Origin: Paenibacillus sp. FSL W8-0426
GTDB taxonomy: Bacteria; Bacillota; Bacilli; Paenibacillales; Paenibacillaceae
Assembly (NCBI RefSeq): GCF_037969725.1
Contig: NZ_CP150203.1
Coordinates: forward strand, 6,563,501-6,627,500
Length of the DNA: 64,000 bases
Direction: 5' to 3'
A program made the translations under genes and the position numbers. A model generated the notes under the pieces. It was given only the letters and a program-made list of their open reading frames with translations. It did no database searches and was not told where the DNA came from. Of the stretch, positions 44,372-52,711 are shown one piece after another (position 1 is the first letter of the stretch; each line of letters opens with the position of its first letter).

Positions 44372-44524
44372 CTAATTCCGGCAATCCTTATACCAGCACT
44401 CCTGTGCGATTTCCGGACCGTTCTCCGTTCCGTTTCCCTGCGCTCGTCCGCATTCGCGCAATATATGTTCCACATACTCAAGTATATCTTCGACTGCTTT
44501 TCCGCATTGTTCGCATGTCTTCAT
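44372..44524 (-). CDS. 50-residue CxxC small protein
   Basis: This short ORF begins MKTCEQCGKAVEDILEYVEH and ends QECWYKDCRN. It has a CxxC near the start and a second pair of Cys near the end, the spacing of a small zinc ribbon. The ATG is preceded by AAGGTGATTCGA, and an extended -10 promoter lies 50 bases upstream. I do not recognise the family. A zinc-bound regulatory or adaptor protein is a reasonable guess. Confidence 0.65.
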   Translation of the reverse strand: MKTCEQCGKAVEDILEYVEHILRECGRAQGNGTENGPEIAQECWYKDCRN

Positions 44525-44575
44525 TCGAATCACCTTATTTCCAAAATTGGTTTCATGTCCACACCCTTCTTACCC

Positions 44576-44581
44576 ATTATA
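44576..44581 (-). promoter_or_regulatory. extended -10 promoter of the CxxC gene
   Basis: TATAAT on the minus strand, preceded by TG with one base between (GGTGTATAAT), 50 bases before the small CxxC gene. No good -35 was seen. Confidence 0.5.
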
Positions 44582-44641
44582 CACCAGAACGAAACACCTG
44601 TTCTCATTTTTTCAAAAAAGGCTGTAAAAAGCGTAAACAAA

Positions 44642-44682
44642 AAAACCGTATCCCTAACCCTAAGGTCGACAAGGATACGGTT
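44642..44682 (-). terminator. terminator of the acyltransferase gene
   Basis: AAACCGTATCC (44642-44652) and GGATACGGTTT (44672-44682) form a perfect 11-bp stem followed on the minus strand by seven T. Confidence 0.88.
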
Positions 44683-44705
44683 TATTATTCCATGCAGGAT
44701 AGACG

Positions 44706-45881
44706 TTAACGAACGTCCACCTGTCCCGGATTGCTTTGAGGTACCAAACGCGGTTTGGGCTTCGGCAGATTTCCGAAAATGACCCAAGCGAACGGGATGA
44801 ACCTCGCTGTCAGGGCTACCACGATCCACGAGGCAACGAGTGCGATGCCGAAACCTCCCGCATACCACAGATGCACCAGCCAAGATGTTCCCGTTTGCGG
44901 CGGAAACTCGCGATAGACCAGCAGGAAGAATGGATGAATCAGGTAGATGCCGAACGACAAAGCCCCAAGCGAGCTCAGCGGCTTCACGAGGAATTTCGGA
45001 CCCTTGCGGTACAGCAGGTAAGAAATCTGGATGAGCACCAGCGCGCAGGCAAAGGTGTGTACATTCCACAACAGCTCATAATACAGCGTATTGTACGTAG
45101 CTATTTTCATGCGAAGCAGATAGTAGATGTATACATGGCCGAGACCTGCCCCGATCCATACAATCCATAAGGCAATCCATGAAGCTACGCGGCCTGTGGT
45201 CGCATTTTCGCGGCTAACGATAAACCACTGCTTGATCTTCGGAAAATACACCCCGATGAATGCTCCTAGCATGAAGTAGGAGAAGTAAGAGAATGCCCAG
45301 CTTCCTTTGTTCGGTACCTGGAATCCGTATTTGTTGCTTACGATGAAGGCCCATTGAATAAGCAGCCCGATCGGCACGGACCATTTAACGACGGCAGGAT
45401 ATTTCTTGAGCAGCCATAATACCAACGGAAAGAGCAGGTAAAACTGCATGTTGATAAACACGAAGTACAAGTGCGTGTAAGCTTTGCCCGTAAACAACTT
45501 GCTGATGAAGCTGATGGCCGATTCCCCGAACGGACGCCCCTGATAATGCGTAACGTGAAGAATCACGAAGTAGAACAGGGAGAACAGGAAATAAGGCAGC
45601 AAGATATACACGAACCGTTTCTTGTAGAAGTTGCCGATCAACTTCTTGTCGAGCGGACGGGAATAATAGTTATAGAACAGCACAAAGCTGCTCAGAAAAA
45701 TAAAAGAAGGCGTACCATACTTCATGAAAATGTTAATGAAATTGTACAACCAGTAGTATCCCGATTCCGTCATGTCAACAGTGGCATATGAAGTCGAGTG
45801 CACGCACAGAACGCCGATAATGGCCATGGCGCGGACCAGATTCAACTCCGGTATTCGTTCTCTTTTGATCGTTTCTGTCAT
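44706..45881 (-). CDS. acyltransferase family 3 membrane protein
   Basis: A 391-residue integral membrane O-acyltransferase (OafA/WecH type) with about ten membrane segments. It begins with the family motif ELNLVRAMAIIGVLCVHS, which contains the conserved Arg and His. A later motif is GIYLIHPFFLLVYREF. Members add acetyl groups to surface polysaccharides. AAGGAGAAACGC precedes the ATG. It stands alone. Confidence 0.88.
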   Translation of the reverse strand: MTETIKRERIPELNLVRAMAIIGVLCVHSTSYATVDMTESGYYWLYNFINIFMKYGTPSFIFLSSFVLFYNYYSRPLDKKLIGNFYKKRFVYILLPYFLFSLFYFVILHVTHYQGRPFGESAISFISKLFTGKAYTHLYFVFINMQFYLLFPLVLWLLKKYPAVVKWSVPIGLLIQWAFIVSNKYGFQVPNKGSWAFSYFSYFMLGAFIGVYFPKIKQWFIVSRENATTGRVASWIALWIVWIGAGLGHVYIYYLLRMKIATYNTLYYELLWNVHTFACALVLIQISYLLYRKGPKFLVKPLSSLGALSFGIYLIHPFFLLVYREFPPQTGTSWLVHLWYAGGFGIALVASWIVVALTARFIPFAWVIFGNLPKPKPRLVPQSNPGQVDVR

Positions 45882-46038
45882 GTTTTGCGTTTCTCCTTAA
45901 TTATTTCGTCAATAACGTATTGCGATAATCTCAATCTCTATTAAAAAGCATATAGCTTAATAAGGGTAGTCCAACTTCTTAAAAATTCCTGAATTTTCAA
46001 CTTTTTTTGCCATCATAAAATTTCACCAAATGCAAAAA

Positions 46039-46058
46039 AGACCGCAACGACGCGGTCT
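46039..46058 (-). terminator. terminator of the GyrI-like gene
   Basis: AGACCGC (46039-46045) and GCGGTCT (46052-46058) form a perfect 7-bp stem followed on the minus strand by six T. Confidence 0.85.
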
Positions 46059-46096
46059 GTAGGAATAAAGCGGAATCAACCTGTATGCCAAAAAAA

Positions 46097-46579
46097 TTAT
46101 TGGCTGACGGGGATGAATATGGAAAACTCAGGTTCAGGATCGTACGGGTCCTGATCCATCGGGTACACCTCATAATGGGTAAACGGCTCGTTCAACGCTT
46201 TGAAGCCTTGTTGCTCGATCCAGGCATAAATATGGTTGTAGGATGCCTCGATGCTCTGTCCTTTGACATGACTGCATGTGGCATAGGTCTGTGCAGGTAC
46301 ATCCATGCGCAGCATGCCTTCGGGAACCGAAGCCTCTTGTTCCGCTTCAACCTCGACAGCGACAAGATGCGAAAAATGAGTTTCCTTCATATGATAGGAC
46401 AGACCTAGCAGTTCCTTTGGATGGAGAACACCTTCAATTTCCGGCAATCGCCGTTTGAATTCCATCTGCACAGCTCGAATGCCACCGGCACCCGCCTCCG
46501 CAAATGTTCCCTCCCACTTCAATCCGATGACTACCGCGGCATCCTTATGCAGAAGCATCGCTTCGTTGACCTGATTCAT
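46097..46579 (-). CDS. GyrI-like small-molecule binding domain protein
   Basis: A 160-residue protein of the GyrI/AraC effector-binding superfamily, ending with the typical SIFIPV strand. The central part has VPAQTYATCSHVKGQ and a YNHIYAWIEQQGF helix. I chose the ATG at 46579 with GAGGAGAACG upstream. It is divergent from a regulator that carries a related effector domain. Stand-alone members may sequester or hydrolyse small molecules. Confidence 0.82.
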   Translation of the reverse strand: MNQVNEAMLLHKDAAVVIGLKWEGTFAEAGAGGIRAVQMEFKRRLPEIEGVLHPKELLGLSYHMKETHFSHLVAVEVEAEQEASVPEGMLRMDVPAQTYATCSHVKGQSIEASYNHIYAWIEQQGFKALNEPFTHYEVYPMDQDPYDPEPEFSIFIPVSQ

Positions 46580-46662
46580 CGTTCTCCTCACCCTTTCAGC
46601 GTTTGTTCGTTGTTCACGCATGCTGTCTTTGTTGTCGCTAGCCTGACTCTATTTTATACTAA

Positions 46663-46682
46663 TATAATGACAAATTCTGTCA
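46663..46682. promoter_or_regulatory. operator overlapping the -10 between divergent GyrI-like genes
   Basis: A TATAAT -10 (46663-46668, plus strand) is followed at once by the inverted repeat TGACA-AATTC-TGTCA (46668-46682). Binding here would block the regulator promoter and could also affect the divergent gene. Confidence 0.55.
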
Positions 46683-46720
46683 CAATAAAAAACATTTCTT
46701 CTTAAGGAGCGACCGGTATC

Positions 46721-47443
46721 ATGACCAAAACGCAGCGCTTGATCGAACTGATGATGCGGGTATATGAGAAACGAACCTTTACCGTGGAAGACATGGCCTC
46801 CGAGTTCGGCGTATCCTATCGGACCATGCTGCGGTATTTGCACGAGCTCAGCGGCATGGGGGTACCTTTGTATGCAGAGGCCGGCAGGGCCGGAGGGTAT
46901 TCCTTGCTGCCCTCTGCTGCACGAAAAGGAATCATGACCGATTCCATACAGCCGGCCGCCGATCCATTCCGGCGCGTATTACGTCCCGAGATCCACATTG
47001 TCGGCATCGAGTTCCAAGCCCCCTTCACAGCCGTGTATATGGCCAAGGTCATGATCCCCAGGTTATGGTCGGAACTGGAGCGCAGGCGGCATGAAATCGT
47101 TCGTCAAAAGCAAGCAGGGAACAGTACGGGCGTTACGCTGAGCCGTTCAAAGATATATCGTTACGTGGCCGGGGTGGAGGTGTCGCACCTTCACGAAATA
47201 CCGCAGGGTATGGTCGGCTTGACCCTTCCTGCGTGCGAATATGCCGTTTACACCCACCAGGGCGGCTCCGACCGGGCTGAAACCGATCAAACCTTCTTAT
47301 GGTTGGCAGAAAAGCTGAGGCAACGCGGGTTGGAGCCGAACATGACAGCTTACTCGTTGGAATCAAGGCATTCCGGCGATGCGCAGTCCATGGACATTTA
47401 CATCCCCTTACTCGATAACGCTGCAGAAGGCGTAAGCCCATAA
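46721..47443 (+). CDS. HTH regulator with GyrI-like effector domain
   Basis: A 240-residue regulator with an N-terminal winged helix of the DeoR/YafY type (RLIELMMRVYEKRTFTVEDMASEFGVSYRTMLRYLHEL) and a C-terminal GyrI-like sensor ending MDIYIPLL. AAGGAGCGACCGG precedes the ATG. It is divergent from a stand-alone GyrI-like gene, with an inverted repeat between them, so autoregulation and control of the neighbour are likely. The ligand is unknown. Confidence 0.85.
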   Translation: MTKTQRLIELMMRVYEKRTFTVEDMASEFGVSYRTMLRYLHELSGMGVPLYAEAGRAGGYSLLPSAARKGIMTDSIQPAADPFRRVLRPEIHIVGIEFQAPFTAVYMAKVMIPRLWSELERRRHEIVRQKQAGNSTGVTLSRSKIYRYVAGVEVSHLHEIPQGMVGLTLPACEYAVYTHQGGSDRAETDQTFLWLAEKLRQRGLEPNMTAYSLESRHSGDAQSMDIYIPLLDNAAEGVSP

Positions 47444-47575
47444 TCCGTTCATAAACCTCGTTAGCTCCCTGCCGCGAAGTCTAAGGTTCTTATAAAATAC
47501 AAAAACCACAGGATTCTCCCGGCATTCCGTCGGAGCATCGCTGCGGCTTTTGACATGCTATCGTTCTAATCGGAA

Positions 47576-48001
47576 TCAGGCGTGGCCTTCCACGACCCGA
47601 CCGAGCTTCTGTACAATTCCAGTCCAGCCCTGAGACATTTTCTCTCGTACGATGGCGTGAGCCTGCCCAAACTCGGTCAGCTTGTCCGCATCCCAGCCGT
47701 CGTGAATCAACGTGAAGTCCGTGTTCTCCCCATGCGCTTCAAGTTCGAAGGTCAGCGTCCAATCTTTCCCCCAACGAAAAGAGAGCTTATGCAGCGGCTG
47801 CACTTCGGTGACCTCGCAAGGGGATTGGCCAAATGGTCCTGCCTCCAAAATGAACTTGTGGCCCACCACAGGCTCCAAGTTGCTGGGCATGAACCAGGAA
47901 GCCATGCCTTCGGACGTGGACACGATATTCCATACCTTCTCCGCAGGGGCCTGCAGCGTGAGTTGTTGCCGGATTGCCGGCAATGCACTTGATGATTCCA
48001 T
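47576..48001 (-). CDS. SRPBCC/AHSA1 family protein
   Basis: A 141-residue protein with the START-like AHSA1 fold. It begins LTLQAPAEKVWNIVSTSEGMASWFMPSN, typical of the family, and ends in the helix that closes the cavity (MSQGWTGIVQKL). CAAGGAGGCGAAGAT precedes the ATG. Many such genes lie beside ArsR regulators, but none is present here. Ligand unknown. Confidence 0.87.
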   Translation of the reverse strand: MESSSALPAIRQQLTLQAPAEKVWNIVSTSEGMASWFMPSNLEPVVGHKFILEAGPFGQSPCEVTEVQPLHKLSFRWGKDWTLTFELEAHGENTDFTLIHDGWDADKLTEFGQAHAIVREKMSQGWTGIVQKLGRVVEGHA

Positions 48002-48137
48002 ATCTTCGCCTCCTTGGCAAGGTTATTGTTCTCTGTACACTTTGTTTCAAACGTTGCTCCTACCACTATATCCGGGGATCGTGCAAATATGCAAATAAGC
48101 CGGTGCATGGCATCTCCATGCCTCGGCCCGGCCTCAA

Positions 48138-49172
48138 TCAGTATCCACGCGTATATTGCTGCGCAATGGCTGCCTGCTTGACGTCCGCACCCAACTTCAG
48201 TGCGGCATGGTTGGCCCAATACGGATCACGCAGCATGCCTCTGCCTACCGCCACGAGGTCGGCATCGCCGTTGCCGATCACGGCTTGGGCAAGGGAGGCG
48301 TCATCCAGCAAACCCACGGCAATGACCGGGACGCCGAGCTCATCTCGGAAACGGCGGGCAAACGGAACCTGGTACCCGGGATAATTGCCCGGCTTCCGCG
48401 TTCCAGACGGGCCCTCGCCGCCGGAACTGATGTGGAAGATGTCGACGCCCACTTCCTTATATGCCCGTGAAATGTCGAGGGTATGTTCGATATCGTAGCC
48501 TCCGTCGGCGTATTCCACGGCGGAAATGCGCATAATAAGCGGCATGGTATCCGGCATCACCTTTTTAGCCGCACGAATGATTTCGCAGCCGAAGCGCGAC
48601 AAATCTTTACCGTATTCGTCCTCGCGATGATTCATCAGCTTGGAATGGAATTGGTGGATCAGGTATCCGTGCGCCCCGTGAAGCTCAATCGCGTCTACAC
48701 CCGCTTGAACTGCTCGCCGTACGCCGTCCGCGAATTTTTGCACCATGGCCTGAACCTCTTCCGTGCTCAGCGCACGTGGAGTCTTGAAGTTTTCGCCAGG
48801 GAACGTCACTACGGAAGGAGCCACCGGCTGTTTGGCATCCTCTGCTTTTCGCCCTGCATGCGCGATCTGGATCGCCACTTTGGAGCCATATGCATGCATT
48901 CCATTCACAAGCTTGGCAAAAGCGGGAATATGCTCATCGGACCAAATGCCCAGGTCATTGTCGGTAATGCGCCCGTCCGGTTCCACATCGGTCATCTCAA
49001 TGATGATCAGGCCGGTTCCCCCAACCGCCCGGCTCACGTAGTGAACGTGGTGCCAATCGTTGGGAATGCCGTCTTTCGCCGTTACGGAGTACTGGCACAT
49101 CGGTGCCATGACCACGCGATTATTCAACTCGAGCCCCTTGAAGCGATATGGCGAAAACAAAGATTCTGTCAT
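48138..49172 (-). CDS. namA: NADPH dehydrogenase, old yellow enzyme family
   Basis: A 344-residue FMN-containing TIM-barrel enzyme of the YqjM type, reducing alpha,beta-unsaturated carbonyls and nitro compounds. Cys26 and Tyr28 (VMAPMCQYS) match the redox-tuning residues of YqjM. HGAHGYLIHQFHS holds the substrate-binding His pair, and VGRGMLRDPYW the phosphate site. AGGAGATGATGAG precedes the ATG. It is probably an oxidative or electrophile stress enzyme, transcribed alone. Confidence 0.92.
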   Translation of the reverse strand: MTESLFSPYRFKGLELNNRVVMAPMCQYSVTAKDGIPNDWHHVHYVSRAVGGTGLIIIEMTDVEPDGRITDNDLGIWSDEHIPAFAKLVNGMHAYGSKVAIQIAHAGRKAEDAKQPVAPSVVTFPGENFKTPRALSTEEVQAMVQKFADGVRRAVQAGVDAIELHGAHGYLIHQFHSKLMNHREDEYGKDLSRFGCEIIRAAKKVMPDTMPLIMRISAVEYADGGYDIEHTLDISRAYKEVGVDIFHISSGGEGPSGTRKPGNYPGYQVPFARRFRDELGVPVIAVGLLDDASLAQAVIGNGDADLVAVGRGMLRDPYWANHAALKLGADVKQAAIAQQYTRGY

Positions 49173-49396
49173 TTTCTCATCATCTCCTAAGTAAATCGTT
49201 ATTTATTTCAATGTCCTGAAACACGATCGGAAAACAACCCATTCGTCATTCAATATCTTATTATGAACCTGATCAGCATAATTACAAGTACGGACATTTT
49301 TTACCGCTCTACTCTTTTTATACTTAACCCGGCCCGCGCGAACCCCATCCAAAACATGGTATGATATTTGCAAACCGTTCTGAAGGAGTGATACGG

Positions 49397-50635
49397 ATGA
49401 AAGATATTTTAATCCAAAGACTGACCACCTATGCCCAAATGGACACCCAATCCGACGAAAATAGCGAAACCTGCCCTTCCACGCCAGGCCAATTGGAGCT
49501 CGGCAAACATCTGGTCGAAGAATGCAAAGCCATCGGTCTGCAAGACGTCACCATGGACGAGAACGGTTATGTCATGGCAACGCTGCCTTCCAACACGGAT
49601 AAGGACATCCCGGTCATCGGCTTTCTGGCCCACCTGGACACCGCAACTGACTTTACGGGCAAAAACGTCAAACCGCAAATCCTTGAAAATTACGATGGAC
49701 AAGACATCGTCCTTAATGAAGAATTGGACGTTGTTCTGTCCGTCGCCGAGTTCCCTGAGCTGCATGAATACAAGGGGCATACATTGATGACGACGGACGG
49801 CACCACGCTGCTCGGCGCGGATAACAAAGCAGGCATCGCCGAAATCATGACGGCCATGGCTTATCTGATCGAGCATCCGGAGATCAAACACGGGAAGATC
49901 CGCGTTGCCTTCACGCCGGACGAGGAGATCGGTCGGGGACCGCACCGCTTCGATGTGGCAGCATTCGGGGCCAAGTACGCATATACGGTCGACGGCGGTC
50001 CGCTTGGAGAATTGGAGTACGAGAGCTTTAACGCCGCAGCCGCCAAAATTACGATTCGCGGCACCAACGTGCACCCCGGAACGGCAAAAGGCAAGATGGT
50101 GAACTCGGCCAAAATCGCGATGGAGCTGAACAGCCGTCTGCCGATCAAAGAGGCCCCCGAGTTTACGGAAGGCTACGAAGGTTTCTATCATTTGTTATCG
50201 ATTGAAGGAGACGTGGAGCAGACCCGAATGAGTTACATTATCCGGGACTTTGACCGCAACAGCTTTGAAGCCCGCAAATCCACGATGCAAACGATTGTGG
50301 CCGAACTGAAAACCAAATATGGCGAAAAGATTGTCAATCTCGAACTCAAGGACCAGTATTTCAATATGCGGGAAAAGATCGAGCCTGTGAAGCATATCGT
50401 GGATATTGCCCATGAAGCGATGACGCGGCTGGACATCGAACCCGTCATTCGTCCGATTCGTGGCGGAACGGACGGATCGCAGCTCTCCTATATGGGCATG
50501 CCTACGCCGAACATCTTTACCGGGGGAGAGAACTATCACGGCAAATTCGAATACATCTCGGTCGACAATATGGTTAAAGCAACGAAGGTTATTATTGAAA
50601 TAGCGAAGCTGTTCGAGGAACAAGACGCGAAGTAA
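49397..50635 (+). CDS. pepT: peptidase T (tripeptide aminopeptidase)
   Basis: A 412-residue M20 family zinc aminopeptidase. Metal-binding motifs are [20 protein letters not shown] and [11 protein letters not shown], with the catalytic Glu in the last. Later landmarks are [19 protein letters not shown] and the C-terminal [13 protein letters not shown]. The ATG at 49397 has AAGGAGTGATACGG upstream; a reading from 49361 has none. The enzyme removes N-terminal residues from tripeptides in the cytoplasm. Confidence 0.94.
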   Translation: MKDILIQRLTTYAQMDTQSDENSETCPSTPGQLELGKHLVEECKAIGLQDVTMDENGYVMATLPSNTDKDIPVIGFLAHLDTATDFTGKNVKPQILENYDGQDIVLNEELDVVLSVAEFPELHEYKGHTLMTTDGTTLLGADNKAGIAEIMTAMAYLIEHPEIKHGKIRVAFTPDEEIGRGPHRFDVAAFGAKYAYTVDGGPLGELEYESFNAAAAKITIRGTNVHPGTAKGKMVNSAKIAMELNSRLPIKEAPEFTEGYEGFYHLLSIEGDVEQTRMSYIIRDFDRNSFEARKSTMQTIVAELKTKYGEKIVNLELKDQYFNMREKIEPVKHIVDIAHEAMTRLDIEPVIRPIRGGTDGSQLSYMGMPTPNIFTGGENYHGKFEYISVDNMVKATKVIIEIAKLFEEQDAK

Positions 50636-50710
50636 ACAACGTCCTTCACTTTCTCGGCAGTGCACGCCTCATGCCGCATGCCAGCTAGCAAGTCAACGCA
50701 ACCTGCAAAG

Positions 50711-50738
50711 AGCACCCTCAGCAACGATCGGGGGTGCT
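50711..50738 (+). terminator. terminator of pepT
   Basis: AGCACCC (50711-50717) and GGGTGCT (50732-50738) form a 7-bp stem followed by TTT-A on the plus strand. Confidence 0.75.
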
Positions 50739-50788
50739 TTTATGCATGGGCATCGCTCACGTTGCTCCCGTTTATCCGTTTCGGTCCA

Positions 50789-51481
50789 TTATTCGTACAT
50801 ATTCCCCCCGGCGATTTCCCGCAGCTGCTCAACATCCCGAACCACGATCTTTTTCTGTTCTTTGCGGATGATGTCCCGCTCGCACAGATCCGAAATGACG
50901 CGGTTTAAATGTCTGTAGCTCGTACCCAACAGATCGGCAAGCTCCGTCAAACGGGAGGTCTGGATCTCCTCATTGACTTGTCCCCCTTGCTCCATCGTGG
51001 ATAACATGTAACTGGCAAAGCGGCTTTCTACCGGATATAACAAGTTCAGGCTCGAAAAATTGGAGAACGTATAAAGCTTGTGGGTTATATGTCCAAGCAT
51101 GAAATGGAGAAATTTTGGATTGCTGGCATACGTGCTTTGCAGGAAATGGTAGCTTATACCAAGCAGCAAGCTTTTGCTCACCGTTTGCACCGTGTTTTTG
51201 GCCTCCTTGCCATTAACGAGCTCCAGATCGCCCACCAAAGCAGGCGGAGTGGAGAAACGAAGCAGCAACGATTTCCCGTTAGGCGACGTCGTATAAATCT
51301 TAAGCTTGCCTTCGACGAGAAAATACAGACGATCGGGCCGTTCGCCTTTGGAACAAATGATTTCTCCCTTGGAAGCTTCCAACAGCCTTAACTCGCCAAT
51401 GGCAGCTTCATTCAACACCTGATCCAGACCATGCTCTCTCGCAAGCCGACGAACCTGTTGAAAGTCCAATATTTCTTTCAT
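50789..51481 (-). CDS. Crp/Fnr family transcriptional regulator
   Basis: A 230-residue regulator with an N-terminal cyclic-nucleotide-type beta-roll (GEIICSKGERPDRLYFLVEGKLKIY) and a C-terminal winged helix (TELADLLGTSYRHLNRVISDL). No FNR-type Cys cluster is visible. The ligand-binding details differ from cAMP receptors, so the effector is unknown. CAGGAGGTTATTCG precedes the ATG. Two short palindromes lie upstream, between it and the divergent chemoreceptor gene. Confidence 0.87.
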   Translation of the reverse strand: MKEILDFQQVRRLAREHGLDQVLNEAAIGELRLLEASKGEIICSKGERPDRLYFLVEGKLKIYTTSPNGKSLLLRFSTPPALVGDLELVNGKEAKNTVQTVSKSLLLGISYHFLQSTYASNPKFLHFMLGHITHKLYTFSNFSSLNLLYPVESRFASYMLSTMEQGGQVNEEIQTSRLTELADLLGTSYRHLNRVISDLCERDIIRKEQKKIVVRDVEQLREIAGGNMYE

Positions 51482-51521
51482 ACCGAATAACCTCCTGCGT
51501 CATCTTTTGAAGGCCAGTCAT

Positions 51522-51554
51522 GGACACATGTCCTGTTTTTGATATATGTACATA
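51522..51554. promoter_or_regulatory. palindromes upstream of the Crp/Fnr gene
   Basis: GGACACATGTCC (51522-51533, symmetric apart from the centre) and TATGTACATA (51545-51554, perfect) lie 40-75 bases upstream of the regulator. Either could be its own operator. Confidence 0.3.
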
Positions 51555-51671
51555 GGAATATCTTGATATAAAAATAGTTACTATTAGAACTTATATCCAG
51601 CACCACGATATAAATGGATGTTTCACTGAAAATATTACGTTAAACATTCACAAATTTATCTAAAATACAGT

Positions 51672-51698
51672 TAATGATAGCGCACTCTTATCCGATGA
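51672..51698 (+). promoter_or_regulatory. sigma-D-like promoter of the chemoreceptor gene
   Basis: TAAT, a 15-base spacer and TCCGATGA resemble the motility promoter TAAA-N15-GCCGATAT. It lies 60 bases before the start. Confidence 0.35.
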
Positions 51699-51757
51699 TA
51701 TATACAGTTTGTTCACCTTTTGTAGACATCACTCCAGCCAGGAAAGGAACATCAGCC

Positions 51758-52600
51758 ATGAATATTATAGAAGCTCTTACGAAATCCCTGCCTTACATCA
51801 GCCGAATTCTTAGAGAACCCGTCGGCCTTTCATTATATGATCATGAAAAGGTAGTCGACGTGATCACCAACGAGAAGTTCAGCCTTGGTTTCAAGCCGGG
51901 CGAGCCGCTCCTCGATAACTTCAAAAACTTCTCCGCTTTGGTGAATGGTCGGGAAGCCTCGCTTACCAAAGTGCCGGCAGAAGTGTACGGATTCGAAATG
52001 GACGTGCTCAGCATCCCGATTTTTGACGACGAAAATAAGGTCGTTGCCGTGTTCTCCGCATCCTACGATCAGTCCAATCAAAATCATCTTGAAGCCATTA
52101 TCCAAGAAAACCAAGCGATTAACAGCCATCTGGTGGACATGGTGCAGCACGTTGCCGCTCATGCCGAGGAATTGCAAGCGACCAGCGAGCAAATTCTCGA
52201 GAACACACGCCTGGCCGTGCAAAATTCGAGTCAGATCAACAAGGTCGCCGGCTTTATTCGAGAGATTTCGGAGCAGACCAACCTGCTTGGCTTGAACGCC
52301 GCCATCGAAGCCGCCCGCGTGGGTGAAGCAGGTGCAGGATTCGGCGTTGTGGCGTCCGAAGTCCGCAAGCTCTCGATCGATGCCAAACAAGCCACGACGG
52401 ATATCGATGCCAGCCTGAAAGACGTGCAGCATGTCATCAAACAAATGGAGGTTGAGGTATCGCAGATCGCGGCTTCTTCCCAAGAACAAGCAACGCTTGT
52501 ACAGTCTTTCACGGATGTGATCGAAAAGTTGAACGCAACCGGGGAGCGTATGAAACTGCTCGCAGACCAACTCATTAGCTACACGGTTGAAGCCAAGTAA
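51758..52600 (+). CDS. soluble methyl-accepting chemotaxis-type protein (YfmS-like)
   Basis: A 280-residue cytoplasmic chemoreceptor without membrane segments. The first 120 residues form a PAS/sensor-like domain ([17 protein letters not shown], then [17 protein letters not shown]). The rest is a helical signalling hairpin with the conserved tip [25 protein letters not shown]. The layout matches B. subtilis YfmS. The ATG at 51758 has GGAAAGGAAC upstream. It would signal through CheW/CheA to the flagellar motor. Confidence 0.88.
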   Translation: MNIIEALTKSLPYISRILREPVGLSLYDHEKVVDVITNEKFSLGFKPGEPLLDNFKNFSALVNGREASLTKVPAEVYGFEMDVLSIPIFDDENKVVAVFSASYDQSNQNHLEAIIQENQAINSHLVDMVQHVAAHAEELQATSEQILENTRLAVQNSSQINKVAGFIREISEQTNLLGLNAAIEAARVGEAGAGFGVVASEVRKLSIDAKQATTDIDASLKDVQHVIKQMEVEVSQIAASSQEQATLVQSFTDVIEKLNATGERMKLLADQLISYTVEAK

Positions 52601-52617
52601 TCCGTTATGCAAACAGG

Positions 52618-52656
52618 ACTTCCAGGAAAACTACGTAAGTAGGATCTCCTGGAAGT
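52618..52656 (+). terminator. terminator of the chemoreceptor gene
   Basis: ACTTCCAGGA (52618-52627) and TCCTGGAAGT (52647-52656) form a perfect 10-bp stem, followed by CTTGTTTACTTT. Confidence 0.8.
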
Positions 52657-52711
52657 CTTGTTTACTTTATTTCAATTTATAGAAACCGCATAAATCAACC
52701 ACGCTAGGCCA

